Positions 12,690-22,822 of a DNA stretch of 64,000 nucleotides are shown here, in pieces. A program made the position numbers and the translations under genes. Source of the DNA: Oreohelix idahoensis (taxonomy: Eukaryota; Mollusca; Gastropoda; Stylommatophora; Oreohelicidae); the NCBI GenBank assembly GCA_024509875.1, contig JAMPIV010017575.1:33501-97500 (forward strand), written 5' to 3'. Position 1 is the stretch's first letter, and each line of letters opens with the position of its first letter. Under the pieces are notes generated by a model that was not told the DNA's origin, made no database searches, and saw only the letters and a program-made list of their open reading frames with translations.

Positions 12690-12734
12690 GCCCTCACTAA
12701 CGGTCCTGTTTAGTGAGTGGCGCGGCCGTTTCCC
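12690..12734 (-). promoter_or_regulatory. Programmed -1 ribosomal frameshift signal between gag and pol
   Basis: On the minus strand, GGGAAAC (12734-12728) is read by gag as G GGA AAC, a canonical X XXY YYZ slippery heptamer. A 6-nt spacer (GGCCGC) follows, then a stem-loop: GCC, a bulged A and CTCACTAA (12721-12710) pair perfectly with TTAGTGAGGGC (12700-12690) around a 9-nt loop. The gag stop codon TAA (12712-12710) lies in the stem. A -1 slip moves ribosomes into exactly the frame that is open into the protease. The sequence parts are observed; that the signal works is inference from the known class of -1 frameshift sites. Confidence 0.88.
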
Positions 12735-13788
12735 TGACGCATGAGGGGTTGAGGTGCGCCTCTGGTATACTGATTTCTGGTGTAATCACGTGGGGGTGGT
12801 GCGGGTTGTTGTGGTTGGTAACCTCCTCTTCTGAATGGTGCATGATTGTAATTTGCTCTACAGGACTTGTAACCATGTCCGAGCCTACCGCATGTAAAGC
12901 ATCCGTTTGTATTGACATTATTGACGTCGTTTGCCTCTGTGTGGGGGGTCTATAATTGCGGGGCCTATCATCTCGTTGTCGTGGGCGAGTCCATTGCCTC
13001 CTGGTATGGTCAACTTCCATAGGCTCATGCTCATCATAGTCCCTATATTCTGGTCGGGGTTCCCTACCTGCTCTTTGTTGGAACCTTCGGTGAAGATTTT
13101 CCTCCTGTATTGCTGCTTGGATTGTTTCAGCAATAGTCTTGGTGTCTTTTCTAATAAGATGCCTTCTGATATTTTCCGCTCTAAGGCCATCGGCAAATAT
13201 CCCCACTAACTGTATTTCTACATCAGGTGTGGTAGGGATTTCTCCGCAAAATGCCTCTTCTGCCATATTGAGGAATCGATCTCCAAAAAGTTGTACCGAT
13301 TCATCTCTTTCCTGTTTCATGCTTCTAAGGACTGACCAAGCATGCATTTTGTCTATGATTTCCCCATATCTCTGGGTGAGCTCTTTTTTTAGGGACTCGT
13401 AGGTTTCTGTGGGGTACTGCTGGGACCTCCCTCTTAAAAAATCAGTCACGTACGAATCAGAACCTAACAGAGCGATTTTCTTTTTCTCTTCATCCGTTGT
13501 TGCCTCTGCTAGTGCCGCAAATTTTTCCATGTCGGACAACCATCTTCTGAATTTTTTCTTGTTTCCATCGAACGGCTGAACAATGGATCTAACCTGTGTG
13601 AATTTCGCGTAGTTGTCATTTTTCTGTAGGGTTTCAGTAATTTGCCGTAGCGCTATTATTGTTGGTCCTTCCATATTTTGTCTGTCCTGGGGCTGCAGTG
13701 GTTGTGTATTTACGGGTTGGTTCTGTGGTTGTTGTTGTTGTTGTTGTTCCACACCCAGCTGTTGAAAATTTTGTAGTAAATCGTCCAT
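12710..13788 (-). pseudogene. gag of the Ty3/gypsy-type element (one frameshift)
   Basis: Gag packages the element RNA into particles. The frame starts at ATG 13788 with a Gln-rich N-terminus, partly encoded by a (GTT)n tract on the + strand, followed by a capsid-like region with FDGNKKKFRRWLSDMEKF and LTQRYGE. An Arg-rich stretch follows at ~13060-12950. The CCHC zinc knuckle CFTCGRLGHGYKSC (C-X2-C-X4-H-X4-C, 12901-12860) and a Pro/Gln/Arg tail ending GNGRATH-stop at 12710 lie in the -1 frame relative to the N-terminal part. The switch is best explained by loss of one base in a C6 run (12943-12948). The open frame that continues to 12697 without the knuckle is therefore an artefact of this break. 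Confidence 0.88.
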
Positions 13789-13868
13789 GGTCTATGATCG
13801 CTAGTTATTCGCTTTATCAAAGAGAAGTGGTCACGGGCACCATATTACCTTCATGTAACCGGGGCAGG

Positions 13869-14970
13869 TGTTCCTTAGGACTGGAACGGCACCATATTAC
13901 ATCATGTGGCAGTGCCGGTATATGCAGTATTTTCAGTTTACTTTACAGAGAGCAGATGTTTAACTGGCCTAATCACCAGAGATTTAGATTTCTCTCTTAA
14001 ATTTGTGTTACCAGGTTCGATTTTCTTCTCTTAGGTGTTGATGTAGCGAATTTAATTGAAATGGATAGATTTCTTATCTAGATCTCAAAACTGTAGTAAT
14101 TCACCTTTTCAACAGCGTTCGATTTCATGCAAAACTTTTAATATCTTTCAGCATGAAACTTAAAATTTCAACAAAGTCTGGAATTCAGAACATTTTTACA
14201 ATAATAAGTATAATAAAATTCTATCATCTCATCAGATGCTTTCATCGATGCAAAAATCCCTTTTTGCATCCTTGTCTCGTAGGCCTACTCAATTGTCAAA
14301 TATGGCGAACCTTCTCATTCCACCGTGTTCCTTCTTTTAAGTTACAGTCTTATTTTAGGTTCGACGACATTTACCCATCTCCTCAGATTTGTCCTTGATT
14401 TCTTTATAATCATAAGCATTCCTTGAGTTAAATGCTTTCCAACACAAGAATATTTTCTACTCTACATGGTTTGAGGTGTAAGACTATTTTTTTGCAAATT
14501 GACTCAAATCCTCGAACCTAGTTCTGCTGCGACTAGGGTTGGGAGCTCTATTCAAAATACATATTTAACGATTGTCACTACTTACGCCAGTAAGAAATAT
14601 ATATATATATATATAACCACTCAATGTCCTGAAATACACATTTTATAAGAAATGTTGAAGTTTGATTTTCTCAAACTAAGAAATATGTAGAGCTGGACCA
14701 GATACGACCTCTTGAGTTGCGCTCTTTCATTCTACTGCCAAAATGGCGTCGTTGTTCCACTTTCCCCGGGGTAAATCTGAGCTATCCGATTGGTCAGGGG
14801 AAATCACCCAATTATTAGAAATGGCGTGTAGAAGCGACTCTACCCTAAATATGTGACACTATTTATTATTTTCTGTTTCTCATAAAATATAAAATTATGG
14901 GGTGGTCTGTGCTTCCTCTGTCTTGTAAGAATATAGTCTGTTTCCAAAGGAACAACTATGTACACGGCCA
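13869..14970 (-). repeat. 5' LTR of the Ty3/gypsy-type element
   Basis: Nearly identical to 1416-2512 and adjacent to the gag start, so it is the 5' LTR of a minus-strand element. The leader between LTR and gag ATG is only about 80 nt. No perfect tRNA primer-binding site was recognised right after the LTR; TGGTGCCCGTGACC, about 30 nt inside, is the nearest candidate. A ~20-bp near-duplicate (GGCACCATATTAC..TCATGT at 13836 and 13888) spans the junction. Confidence 0.9.
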
Positions 14971-15425
14971 CTACCGCCGTTCTTGACAGAGCTGGTATCC
15001 CTAGCATCGATACTATTCTGATGCAGTCACAGATTCGCTGGGCAGGTCATGTAGTCCGCATGCCAGACCATCGACTGCCAAAGATACTCTTTTATGGTGA
15101 GATGCAGAAGGGTAGACGCTCCCATGGTGGCCAGAAAAAGCGCTTCAAAGACACGCTTAAGGCTTCATTAAAAACCTTTGACATAAACCCAGACACATGG
15201 GAAGCTGCTGCACAAGACCGAACTGCCTGGCGCACATCTCTTCGTAAAGGTGCAGTGGCATGCGAATCTTCCAGAAGAGCAGCAGCGGAACAGCGGAGAC
15301 AAGCTAGAAAAGATCGTGAAATAAAACCTTCACATGAAGCAAACATTCCCTGCCTACACTGTCCGAGATCCTTCCAGGCCCGCATCGGGCTCATCAGTCA
15401 CCTTCGTACTCATAGACTATCCTAA
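14971..15425 (+). pseudogene. LINE-0 C-terminal portion
   Basis: This is the 3' end of the ORF2-type protein, resuming after the LTR element. It reads AVLDRAGIPSIDTIL, then QIRWAGHVVRMPDHRLPK, a basic Arg/Lys-rich region, and a terminal C2H2-like finger (CLHCPRSFQARIGLISHLRTH) that probably binds nucleic acid. The stop is at 15423. It matches the expected continuation of 3-1415 except that the post-RT 'thumb' segment (about 110 residues) is absent, so material was lost at the LTR insertion site. The start codon at 14958 lies in the LTR and is not biological. Confidence 0.88.
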
Positions 15426-15935
15426 CATCCTAATAATTGGATAAACAGAGTGGTCTTCATCACCTGTGATGGACGAACAACATATGTCCTGTGCAAACTG
15501 TTAGCACAATATCTGAATAATGTTTATATGTGATGTTGTATGTGTGTGTGGAGCGGTGCTGGAGCCTACATGGAATGAGGTTATCTTTCATTCCAGGTTC
15601 TGTCTCGATATTAGAAAGTACGAAACATCCACTGTAGAGGAAATATGTTGGTGCCTACAGCTCTTTATATACTAAGAGCCATACCACGTTCCCAGCCTGG
15701 AGTTGCAGTTTGTGTAATCCTGGACTGTTGGATGCAGATCATCATCTAATAAGATAGGTGGAATCTAGTTCCACTGTACAGCAAATTCAGCCACACATAA
15801 AATTATAAAAACCACTCATAATAAAAGAAAAACATATAAGGATGATATGAAGGACATTCGTTCAATAAAGTGAATTCTACAGTACAGGGACAGTGATTAT
15901 AGGATTAGTAAAGAAAGTAATTGACATTATCTTGT
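15426..15935. other. LINE-0 3' UTR and unannotated sequence
   Basis: The first ~100 bases (GATGGACGAACAACATATG) look like a LINE 3' UTR. The rest is AT-rich with no recognisable gene or repeat. Confidence 0.4.
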
Positions 15936-18206
15936 AAGGTGACCAGACGTCCCGGTTTTTCCGGGACAGTCCCGGCCAATGTGATATTCGCAGTTATTTG
16001 AAATTTTAGGTAGTGGTAAAGTACCAAGATTTTGCGTAAGGTATACGTTTATTTAATTTAAACGGTGAACTATTTGTGCATATTTTGTTATTGTTGTAAA
16101 TGCAGTTTCAATGAAGATTTACAAAAGGAATATCCGTTTATTAAAAAGAGTACATCAAACTTCAATGTACGATGCAATATATGTGCCTCCGGGTTTTCGA
16201 TAAGCCATAGTGGACGTGGTGATATTAAGAACCACATAAGCAGTGAGAAACATAAGAGAGCCGTCGTTACAGCTGCATCAAGCTCGTCGTTAACCACTTT
16301 CTTCAGAGCTGATAAAATTGGTGACCAAGAAGAGCAATTAGCTGCTATAGAAGGCGCCTTTGCATATCATACAGTGCTACACAATCATACTTTCAGGTCT
16401 ATGGATTGCACATCAAAATTACTTCAGGTTACTTTAGAGCCAAAATTTGCATGTGCACGTACGAAAACAGAAGCCATTATTCGAAATGTCTTGGCACCCC
16501 ATATTCTAAATGAGTTAAGGTGTGACCTAGAAAAGTCTACATTTATTTCTGTACTGACAGATGCACCCAACCACAAAGAATTCAAGATTTTTCCTTTGCT
16601 TGTCAGATACTTTGATCACAGTAATAGAGTGAAAATTAAAATATTAGAGTTAAAGTCATTGCCAGGTGAAACATCTGATATTGTAAGTAGTTTTCTTAAT
16701 GACTGCATAACTGAAAATGGTTTAGACAGGAAAGTAGACAACACAAATTCCAATTTTGGAGGTGCTGAAAGGAAAGGACAGAACAATGTTTTAAAAAACT
16801 GCAAGAAAACCTTGGACATGGTCTTATAGGAGTTGGGTGTGCAGGTCATATTTTCCACAACACTGTTCGAACAGCTACAGATGTACCGTACTGCCTGTTG
16901 ATGTCGAGCTGATTATTGCTAAAATGTCTCTACTCTTCAAATCATACACAGTACGAGTTAAAAGACTCAAGGAGTTTTGCCAGTTTGTGGAAACAGACTT
17001 CCAAATGATCTTAGGTTATGCTCAGACTAGGTGGCTTGCTCTGCTGCCTGGTGTTGAAAGGGTTCTTCAATGTTCCTGCCTCTAAAATCATATTTTCAAT
17101 CTCAAGACAGATGCCTAGTTTTTATAGAGACATTCTTTGAAAATCCTCTATCTGAGGCATGGCTTGTTTTTGTTCACAGTCAGGCCTCTCCATTCCACGA
17201 AGCAGTGCAAAAAATAGAGGGACAGACGGTCACTGTGTTTGAAGTCATTGACAGCATCAACAGGTTGAAAACTATTTTGAAGTCCAAACTGGAAGACTGT
17301 TTCTTGCCATCAAGAGTTAAGCTAATCCTTGAAAAGCTGGAAATGGAAGGACTTCCAAAGGAGGATGTGAAAAAGTTTCATGCTAGCGTTTCTTCGTTCT
17401 ATGAAACAGCTTTCAATTATTTGAATAAATGGGCTGCAAAAAATTTTCAAGACAGCTGGGTAACGCTGAACAGAATACCAATTTGGGCAGATATTGAGAT
17501 ATCATCATTACTAGTGATTCAAACATTACCTTCAGCCCACTTTACAGAAACTGAAATTTATGACGAATATGTCTATATGAAGCAGTTTGTTACTTCTCAG
17601 AAAATTAGTGTATGGAGTGCCAAAAAAACATTGCCACCACAACGTTGGATTGAAATGGTTTCCCACTTCAAAAACAATAATGTGACATTTTCAAATATTT
17701 TGAAGTTGGCAGAGTTTTTTTTCTGTCTACCTGGAACAAATGCTGCCACAGAAAGAGTGTTTTCTTTGATGAACAGCTTATGGGCAAGTGATAAAACACA
17801 GCTAGGTGTTGAAACTTTGAAAGCTATGTCGACAACCAAAGTGAACTGTGAGGAAACATGTGTCGAGTTTTTTAAGATGCTGCTTGCAAAGAAGGACCTA
17901 TTGATAAAAATCCACTCATCTGAAAAGTACAGTAACTCAGCTTCACCTTAACTAAGGATTATTGATGTTTTTCTCTCTTATTAGTTTAAGTAGTTAAACT
18001 TATACAGTAAAATGTATGTTATTCAATGTTATTCAAATGTATATATAAAATGTATATTATTTTTAATTGACATCAACTTAATTTTTTTCCAGGACATGTC
18101 CCGACTTTTGACCTTTTCTTTACCCTTTTGTCCCGATTTTTTGCATTGAAATAGGTCAAATCTACTATTTTGTCCCGGATTAGGGTTTTGAAAATATGGT
18201 CACCTT
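15936..18206 (+). mobile_element. hAT superfamily DNA transposon (2.27 kb, inactive)
   Basis: Terminal inverted repeats AAGGTGACCA (15936-15945) and TGGTCACCTT (18197-18206) flank a hAT transposase pseudogene. The direct repeat ATTATCTTGT occurs immediately outside both ends (15926-15935 and 18207-18216), matching the 8-bp target duplication of hAT elements plus two chance or terminal bases. Subterminal motifs are striking: a perfect 7-bp hairpin GTCCCGG-TTTTT-CCGGGAC at 15949-15967 and several GTCCCG copies at both ends (near 15968, 18095, 18142, 18173), likely transposase binding sites. Confidence 0.92.
16065..17951 (+). pseudogene. hAT transposase (frameshifted)
   Basis: The transposase would cut and paste the element. 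The N-terminal part (16065-16829) has a BED/TTF-like zinc finger (CNICASGF...HISSEKHKR) and LEPKFACARTKTEAIIRN. The C-terminal part (17070-17951) ends with the hAT dimerisation motif LPGTNAATERVFSLMNSLW. At least three frame changes break it, near 16795, 16888 and 17068, and a few residues are missing near 16738 (DRKVDNTN). True translation probably began near 16095 (KCSFNEDLQKEYPFIKK). The superfamily call rests on the C-terminal motif plus the target duplication. Confidence 0.9.
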
Positions 18207-18216
18207 ATTATCTTGT

Positions 18217-18439
18217 TAACTTTACCATATTATTCATCATGGAAAAGTACATTCCATATTATTTATTTAATGATGTAAATACCATTTGATTTCTTTTCGA
18301 ATTCCTGACCGAAAAAAAAAACGATAGAGGACAAATAAATTGTAAATAATTTCATTCAGTCTTGCTTAATGATTCTTATTAAGTTAATGTTCTGTTTGAG
18401 ATTTATTAAATTTTCTGTAGTTTAGTATAAAATGTTTCT
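18217..18439. other. Unannotated AT-rich sequence
   Basis: No gene or repeat recognised between the hAT target duplication and the LINE-1 fragment. Confidence 0.4.
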
Positions 18440-19100
18440 TTCACCGACTCTTCTTTGTCATTATTTGGTGCATAACATTGGATGACATTTACATGTATTT
18501 TCTTTTTAGCTGTTTTGAAAGTGGCTGTTATTATTCTGGGTCCAACAGCTTCCTATTCAATGAGTGCTTTCTGTGCTTCTTTAGATAACATAAAAAGCTC
18601 CCCCTTCACTGTGGTGTGAACTTTCGTCTTAATGTCCCGAGGACAGCACCTATTCACCTGTGATGAGTTTCTTCCTGTCTACCCGCTCCCACTTTGTTTC
18701 ACACATTTCCTGAACCTCGATTTTATATTCCCTCATCTCTGCTGCTACTTGTGCCACTTTCCCTTGTTCGTTTAATGTCCGAACATTTCAGGTGCCAAAT
18801 CTGGAAGTTCTCCTAGAAGAAAGAAGGTTAGTCAGCAACACAGACTCCTTTCGGCTTTCTCTGTGTTGCATCATACGCCTCCCTGCGAGAGGACCTTCCC
18901 CTGTCTTGGAAGGCTGTGTTTTTTTTTCTTATTTGACTTGTCGATATTTGTTGAAGTTTTTTGTGGTTTAAATCTTTTACAGGATGGGGTAACCAGCCCC
19001 ATGCCCAACCCTCCTTAGTCGCTTTCTACGACATGTATGGAAGGGAACAGTGTTACTATTCTTTGCTCCCCTTTCGGGCCCCGATAACACACGGGTGCCA
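18440..19100 (-). pseudogene. LINE-1 5' end: 5' UTR and start of the endonuclease
   Basis: Read on the minus strand, ~19100-18840 is a LINE 5' UTR. It matches 58018-58310 in opposite orientation, sharing words such as CCCGAAAGGGGAG, AACACTGTTCCC and CTTCTTTCTTCTAGGA. Downstream, the translation NVRTLNEQGKVAQVAAEMREYKIEV is the N-terminus of an apurinic-type endonuclease as used by non-LTR retrotransposons to nick the target. Stops and frame changes follow (~18640-18440). It is truncated at its 3' side. Confidence 0.8.
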
Positions 19101-21510
19101 AGAGATATGCAGCTGTCGTGAGAAATTCTAATCCACATATATAAATTATCAGGTACATGTAAAGCCTAACACATAAATTCAATACAAGGAAAGAAGAATG
19201 GTAAAGAACAGTGCTGTCACAATGACTGTACTCGAGATCCCCCTTTTTATGCTTCGTCTGCATATTCTCACGCTTTCACATTGATCGTAAAGCCTACTGC
19301 ATCAATACACGCTTTCTACAATAACACTGTACTGCATTTCTAAGAAAAACCTTGAGATACGCAAGCTGACCTATATTTAATATTCCATTCATGTCATTTT
19401 ATACACTACGTTACCATAAACGAACGGACAGATGGACTTAGGATAGAAAGAAAGGGAGGGCTGAAAGCCGGAACGCATGCAACACTAACACGCGTCTCGC
19501 TATACAATTACTGCCATCACGCGTGTAAGGCCACATGCACTAACTTTTTTTCAAATCGACAGTGATAAAAAACACTACCCATACGAGAGTTAGGTTTAAA
19601 AACCTGAAAAATGCTTATTGGGAAAGATGACATTATACTGGTTTACGTTTGAAAACATGACAGTACCCAGACACCACATCGATCGAAGTGAACGGGAGGT
19701 AGAAGAAAATGCATATTTTAAACGCAGCCCCTTAGCCCCATAAAATTTATATAGTTGGGTTCCTTAGGACTTGCTGACAAAGAATATGTTAAGTGTTACG
19801 CAAATAGTCTAGGAATTAACTAATTCTAGCCAAAAGAAATAGTGAGGGTGTCAGACAACACCAAAATCAGAATCGCTCAGTGGCAGATTTTGAAACCACC
19901 ATTGTACGGGAAATAGGTCCCCATGTTAAATCCTATTTGATTGGAGCGCAGTAAATGTAAGGCGAAACACGATTAGTCGGACTACCAATACTAATTTTGT
20001 TGTTGTCAGGGGAAACAGTAGTAGAGGTACTTTTTTGAAAAGCTGTGTAAACATGGCACGATTGGTTAGACCCGCCAATATAGGCAATTAGAAGCGTCAG
20101 TTCAGCACCACATTTTCAAATAAACTTTCTAAAGCAACAGTGCGTTGAGATTCAGCTTATATTTTTCTAAATAAAAGCCCGAGACAGCGGCAGGTCGGAT
20201 TTTGTGCCATATTCATTGCCAGTCAACGTAATTGTGTATTATTCCCATGAATTGTGGTAAGCTTGAAATATTTGATATCTTTTTAATGAAAATTGAATGT
20301 AAATTGATAATTTATGTCTGTATATGTGTGTAGTTCAGTAGCAAACATGAGGCAAAGCCTAGATATTGCTCCAACCTGAACAGAACGTGTCTGAGAAAAG
20401 TAAAACTGCATGGAATTGCCAAACAATACACTGACACCTATCTTATTGACTAGAAGGAACTAATGCTGGAATTGCAGAGGCGTAGTAACCATTAGGGAGG
20501 AGTATACTGGTGTAAATTGTTTCAGATGAAGCTGGCAGTTGGCCTACCGCTCTGAACTCAGTGTTTGTTATGTATTGTGTTCAGTCTGGAAATAGATTAT
20601 AAATTAGTTATGAAATAGGAGGTACAACCTTCTTGTTTCAGGGACCGTGGTCCTAAAGTTATTGAGCAGCACCTGGTCTGAGCTTTGCTGAATCTAGAGG
20701 CTGACAGCATACTCCTGGGTCCAGATAGTGACCAGTGAGGTGTCTCCAGAACACAGGGAAGCTATTAAGCAGAGGAGTCTTTTCCTGCCGCCATCACGAA
20801 AGATAAGCTTCTGTGGCCAGAGGAGCTCAACATTATGTGTCCCCCTCTAAAATTGACATTATAATAAAACAGAGGGAAAATACATTGTGTAAATTGATAG
20901 GAACTGTGAACTTTTCCCCGTACTATTTCCAAGATAAACAAACACTTGAAGTCATGATGACAAATAACAACATAGCTTGAAAACCAACACCAGTATTACC
21001 TCATAGTATCACTACACAACTGACACACATTGGATAATATTAATAAAATATGTCACTACAAGGTTCATATTTATAAATTATGTACATATAAATTGTGATT
21101 ACATTTGATTGTGATTCCTGGTTCACTTTGTAGTTGAATCAGGATATATATTAGTGAAAGTAATTAATACATATATATTTGAAACTTTACCATAGACTCA
21201 TTTAAGATAGTCTTATAGAGTGTTAAATGTGTGTGAGTGTCACAGTGTTGTAAAGTGTTGTGGAATAAATTAAATTGTTTATCTGTCTGTTGTTGTTGTG
21301 ACTTACACTTCATCATATACATACCCTAGACATTCAACGTAGTCATCACAATATTCCAGAATAATTCTGACTGAGGTATAAATGTGGTAGCAAGTAAGGT
21401 TATCTGTAAAACACTACACCTATTAGATACAGATACCTTCACAGCTGATCTCAGTCAGTACACTAAGTCCCCTATAAATATTTATATCATCCCACTTTAC
21501 CACAGCAGCA
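19101..21510. other. Unannotated 2.4-kb stretch
   Basis: No ORF longer than about 80 codons resembles a protein, and I see no terminal repeats or RNA gene. Sequence is AT-rich with ordinary complexity. Confidence 0.4.
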
Positions 21511-22822
21511 ATGCAAAAGAATAGACAACAATTTAATGTAGGACATCTAAGAAATCAAGAAACAAGAGACAAATTTGCGGTCACAATATCCAACAAATTC
21601 CAGGTGCTCCACAGCTGGAAGATGCAGAGAATACAGAAGGCTATTGGCAGCAAATCAAAACGGTATGGAGTGAGACATGTGAAGAAATACTGAGGAAAAG
21701 GGAACGACAACAGAAAGCATGGATAACAACAGAAACCATCAATAAGATAAAAGACAGAAAAAACAAGAAAGCAGATTTAAACACAAGCACAACCAGAAGT
21801 TCCAAAGCCAAGGCTCAAGAATTGTACACAGAAGCAAACGAAGAAGTAAAAAGAAGTATCAAAAGAGACAAGAGGAAGTATATTGAGGAGTTGGCAAGAG
21901 AGGCAGAAGATGCTGCAGCCAAAGGGAATATGAGAGGACTGTATAACAGCACAAAGAAGCTAACAGGGAAATACAAGCAAACAAGTTGCTTCATAAAAGA
22001 CAAGAATGGAAAACTGCTCAGCAATATACAAGAGCAAATGAAGAGGTGGACAGAATATTTTGAGGACCTTCTCAATAGACCAGCTCCACAAAACGCCCCG
22101 GACATCCAGCCTGCAGAAAAAGAGCTACACATTAACGGTGAAAGACCAACGAAGAAAGAAATAAAGAAAGCCATAAAGCTTCTAAAAGATGGAAAAGCGT
22201 CTGGACCTGATGGCATTCCAGCAGAGGCCATCAAATCAGATATCGACATGGCTACAGAGATGTTATTTAAATTACTTGGTAAAGTCTGGGAAAAGGAAGA
22301 GATACCAGCAGAATGGAAGGAAGGATATCTACCAGCAGAATGGAAAGAAGGATATCTGGTTAAGTTGCCTAAGAAGGTAAAATTACAAGAGTGCACAAAT
22401 TATAGAGTAATAATGTTACTATCAGTGCCAGGAAAAGTATTAAACAGGATTATCCTTGAAAGATTAAAAGAGTCTATAGACAAGAAACTGAGAGATGAAG
22501 AAGCAGGTTTTCGACAAAACAGATCATGTACAGACCAGATTACCACTTTGAGAATAATAGTTGAACAAAGTCTGGAATGGAATTCACCACTATACATCGG
22601 ATTTGTGGACTATGAAAAGGCATTTGACAGTGAAGACAGAGAATCACTTTGGAAATAGATGAGGCATTATGGAGTTCCCCTGAAGATCATTAATTTAATA
22701 AAGAAAACATATGAAGACATGACATGCAGAGTTCTTCACGAAGGACAGCTTACAGAACCGTTTGGGATAAAAACAGGAGTGCGACAGGGATGCCTCTTGT
22801 CTCCATTTCATTTCTTACTAGC
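21511..22822 (+). pseudogene. LINE-1 pre-RT linker and reverse transcriptase, 5' half
   Basis: Part of the ORF2-type protein of the second LINE lineage. The stretch 21511-21690 is a diverged linker; the frame 21822-22658 carries LLKDGKASGPDGIPAEA (RT motif 1), AGFRQNRSCTDQITTL and motif A as GFVDYEKAFDS. A stop replaces a sense codon at 22656 and RT continues in frame with VLHEGQLTEPF and GVRQGCLLSP to 22822. A 27-bp tandem duplication at ~22304-22357 repeats PAEWKEGYL. The RT is cut at 22822 by the Gmr1-like element; joined across the CTAGC target duplication it reads FLLAIDLVKRT, a clean empty site. Confidence 0.9.

Larger units (their letters stand above)
1416..14970 (-). mobile_element. 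Ty3/gypsy-type LTR retrotransposon, nested in LINE-0
   Basis: Two nearly identical ~1.1-kb direct repeats (1416-2512 and 13869-14970) bracket gag, protease, RT, RNase H and integrase on the minus strand, in the Ty3/gypsy order with integrase after RNase H. The LTRs differ by about two substitutions and a few short indels in 1.1 kb, so the insertion is recent. LTR ends are TG...CA. No convincing target duplication is seen (ctagg before, ctacc after), and the flanking LINE lacks roughly 110 codons between the two sides. One frameshift in gag and one in RNase H make this copy non-autonomous unless they are sequence errors. The 4.5 kb between pol and the 3' LTR is unusually long. Confidence 0.93.

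Noticed and set aside
12933..12955. Second programmed frameshift inside gag
   Set aside because: The C6 run is read as CCC CCC after A, not a proper X XXY YYZ site; a one-base loss is simpler.
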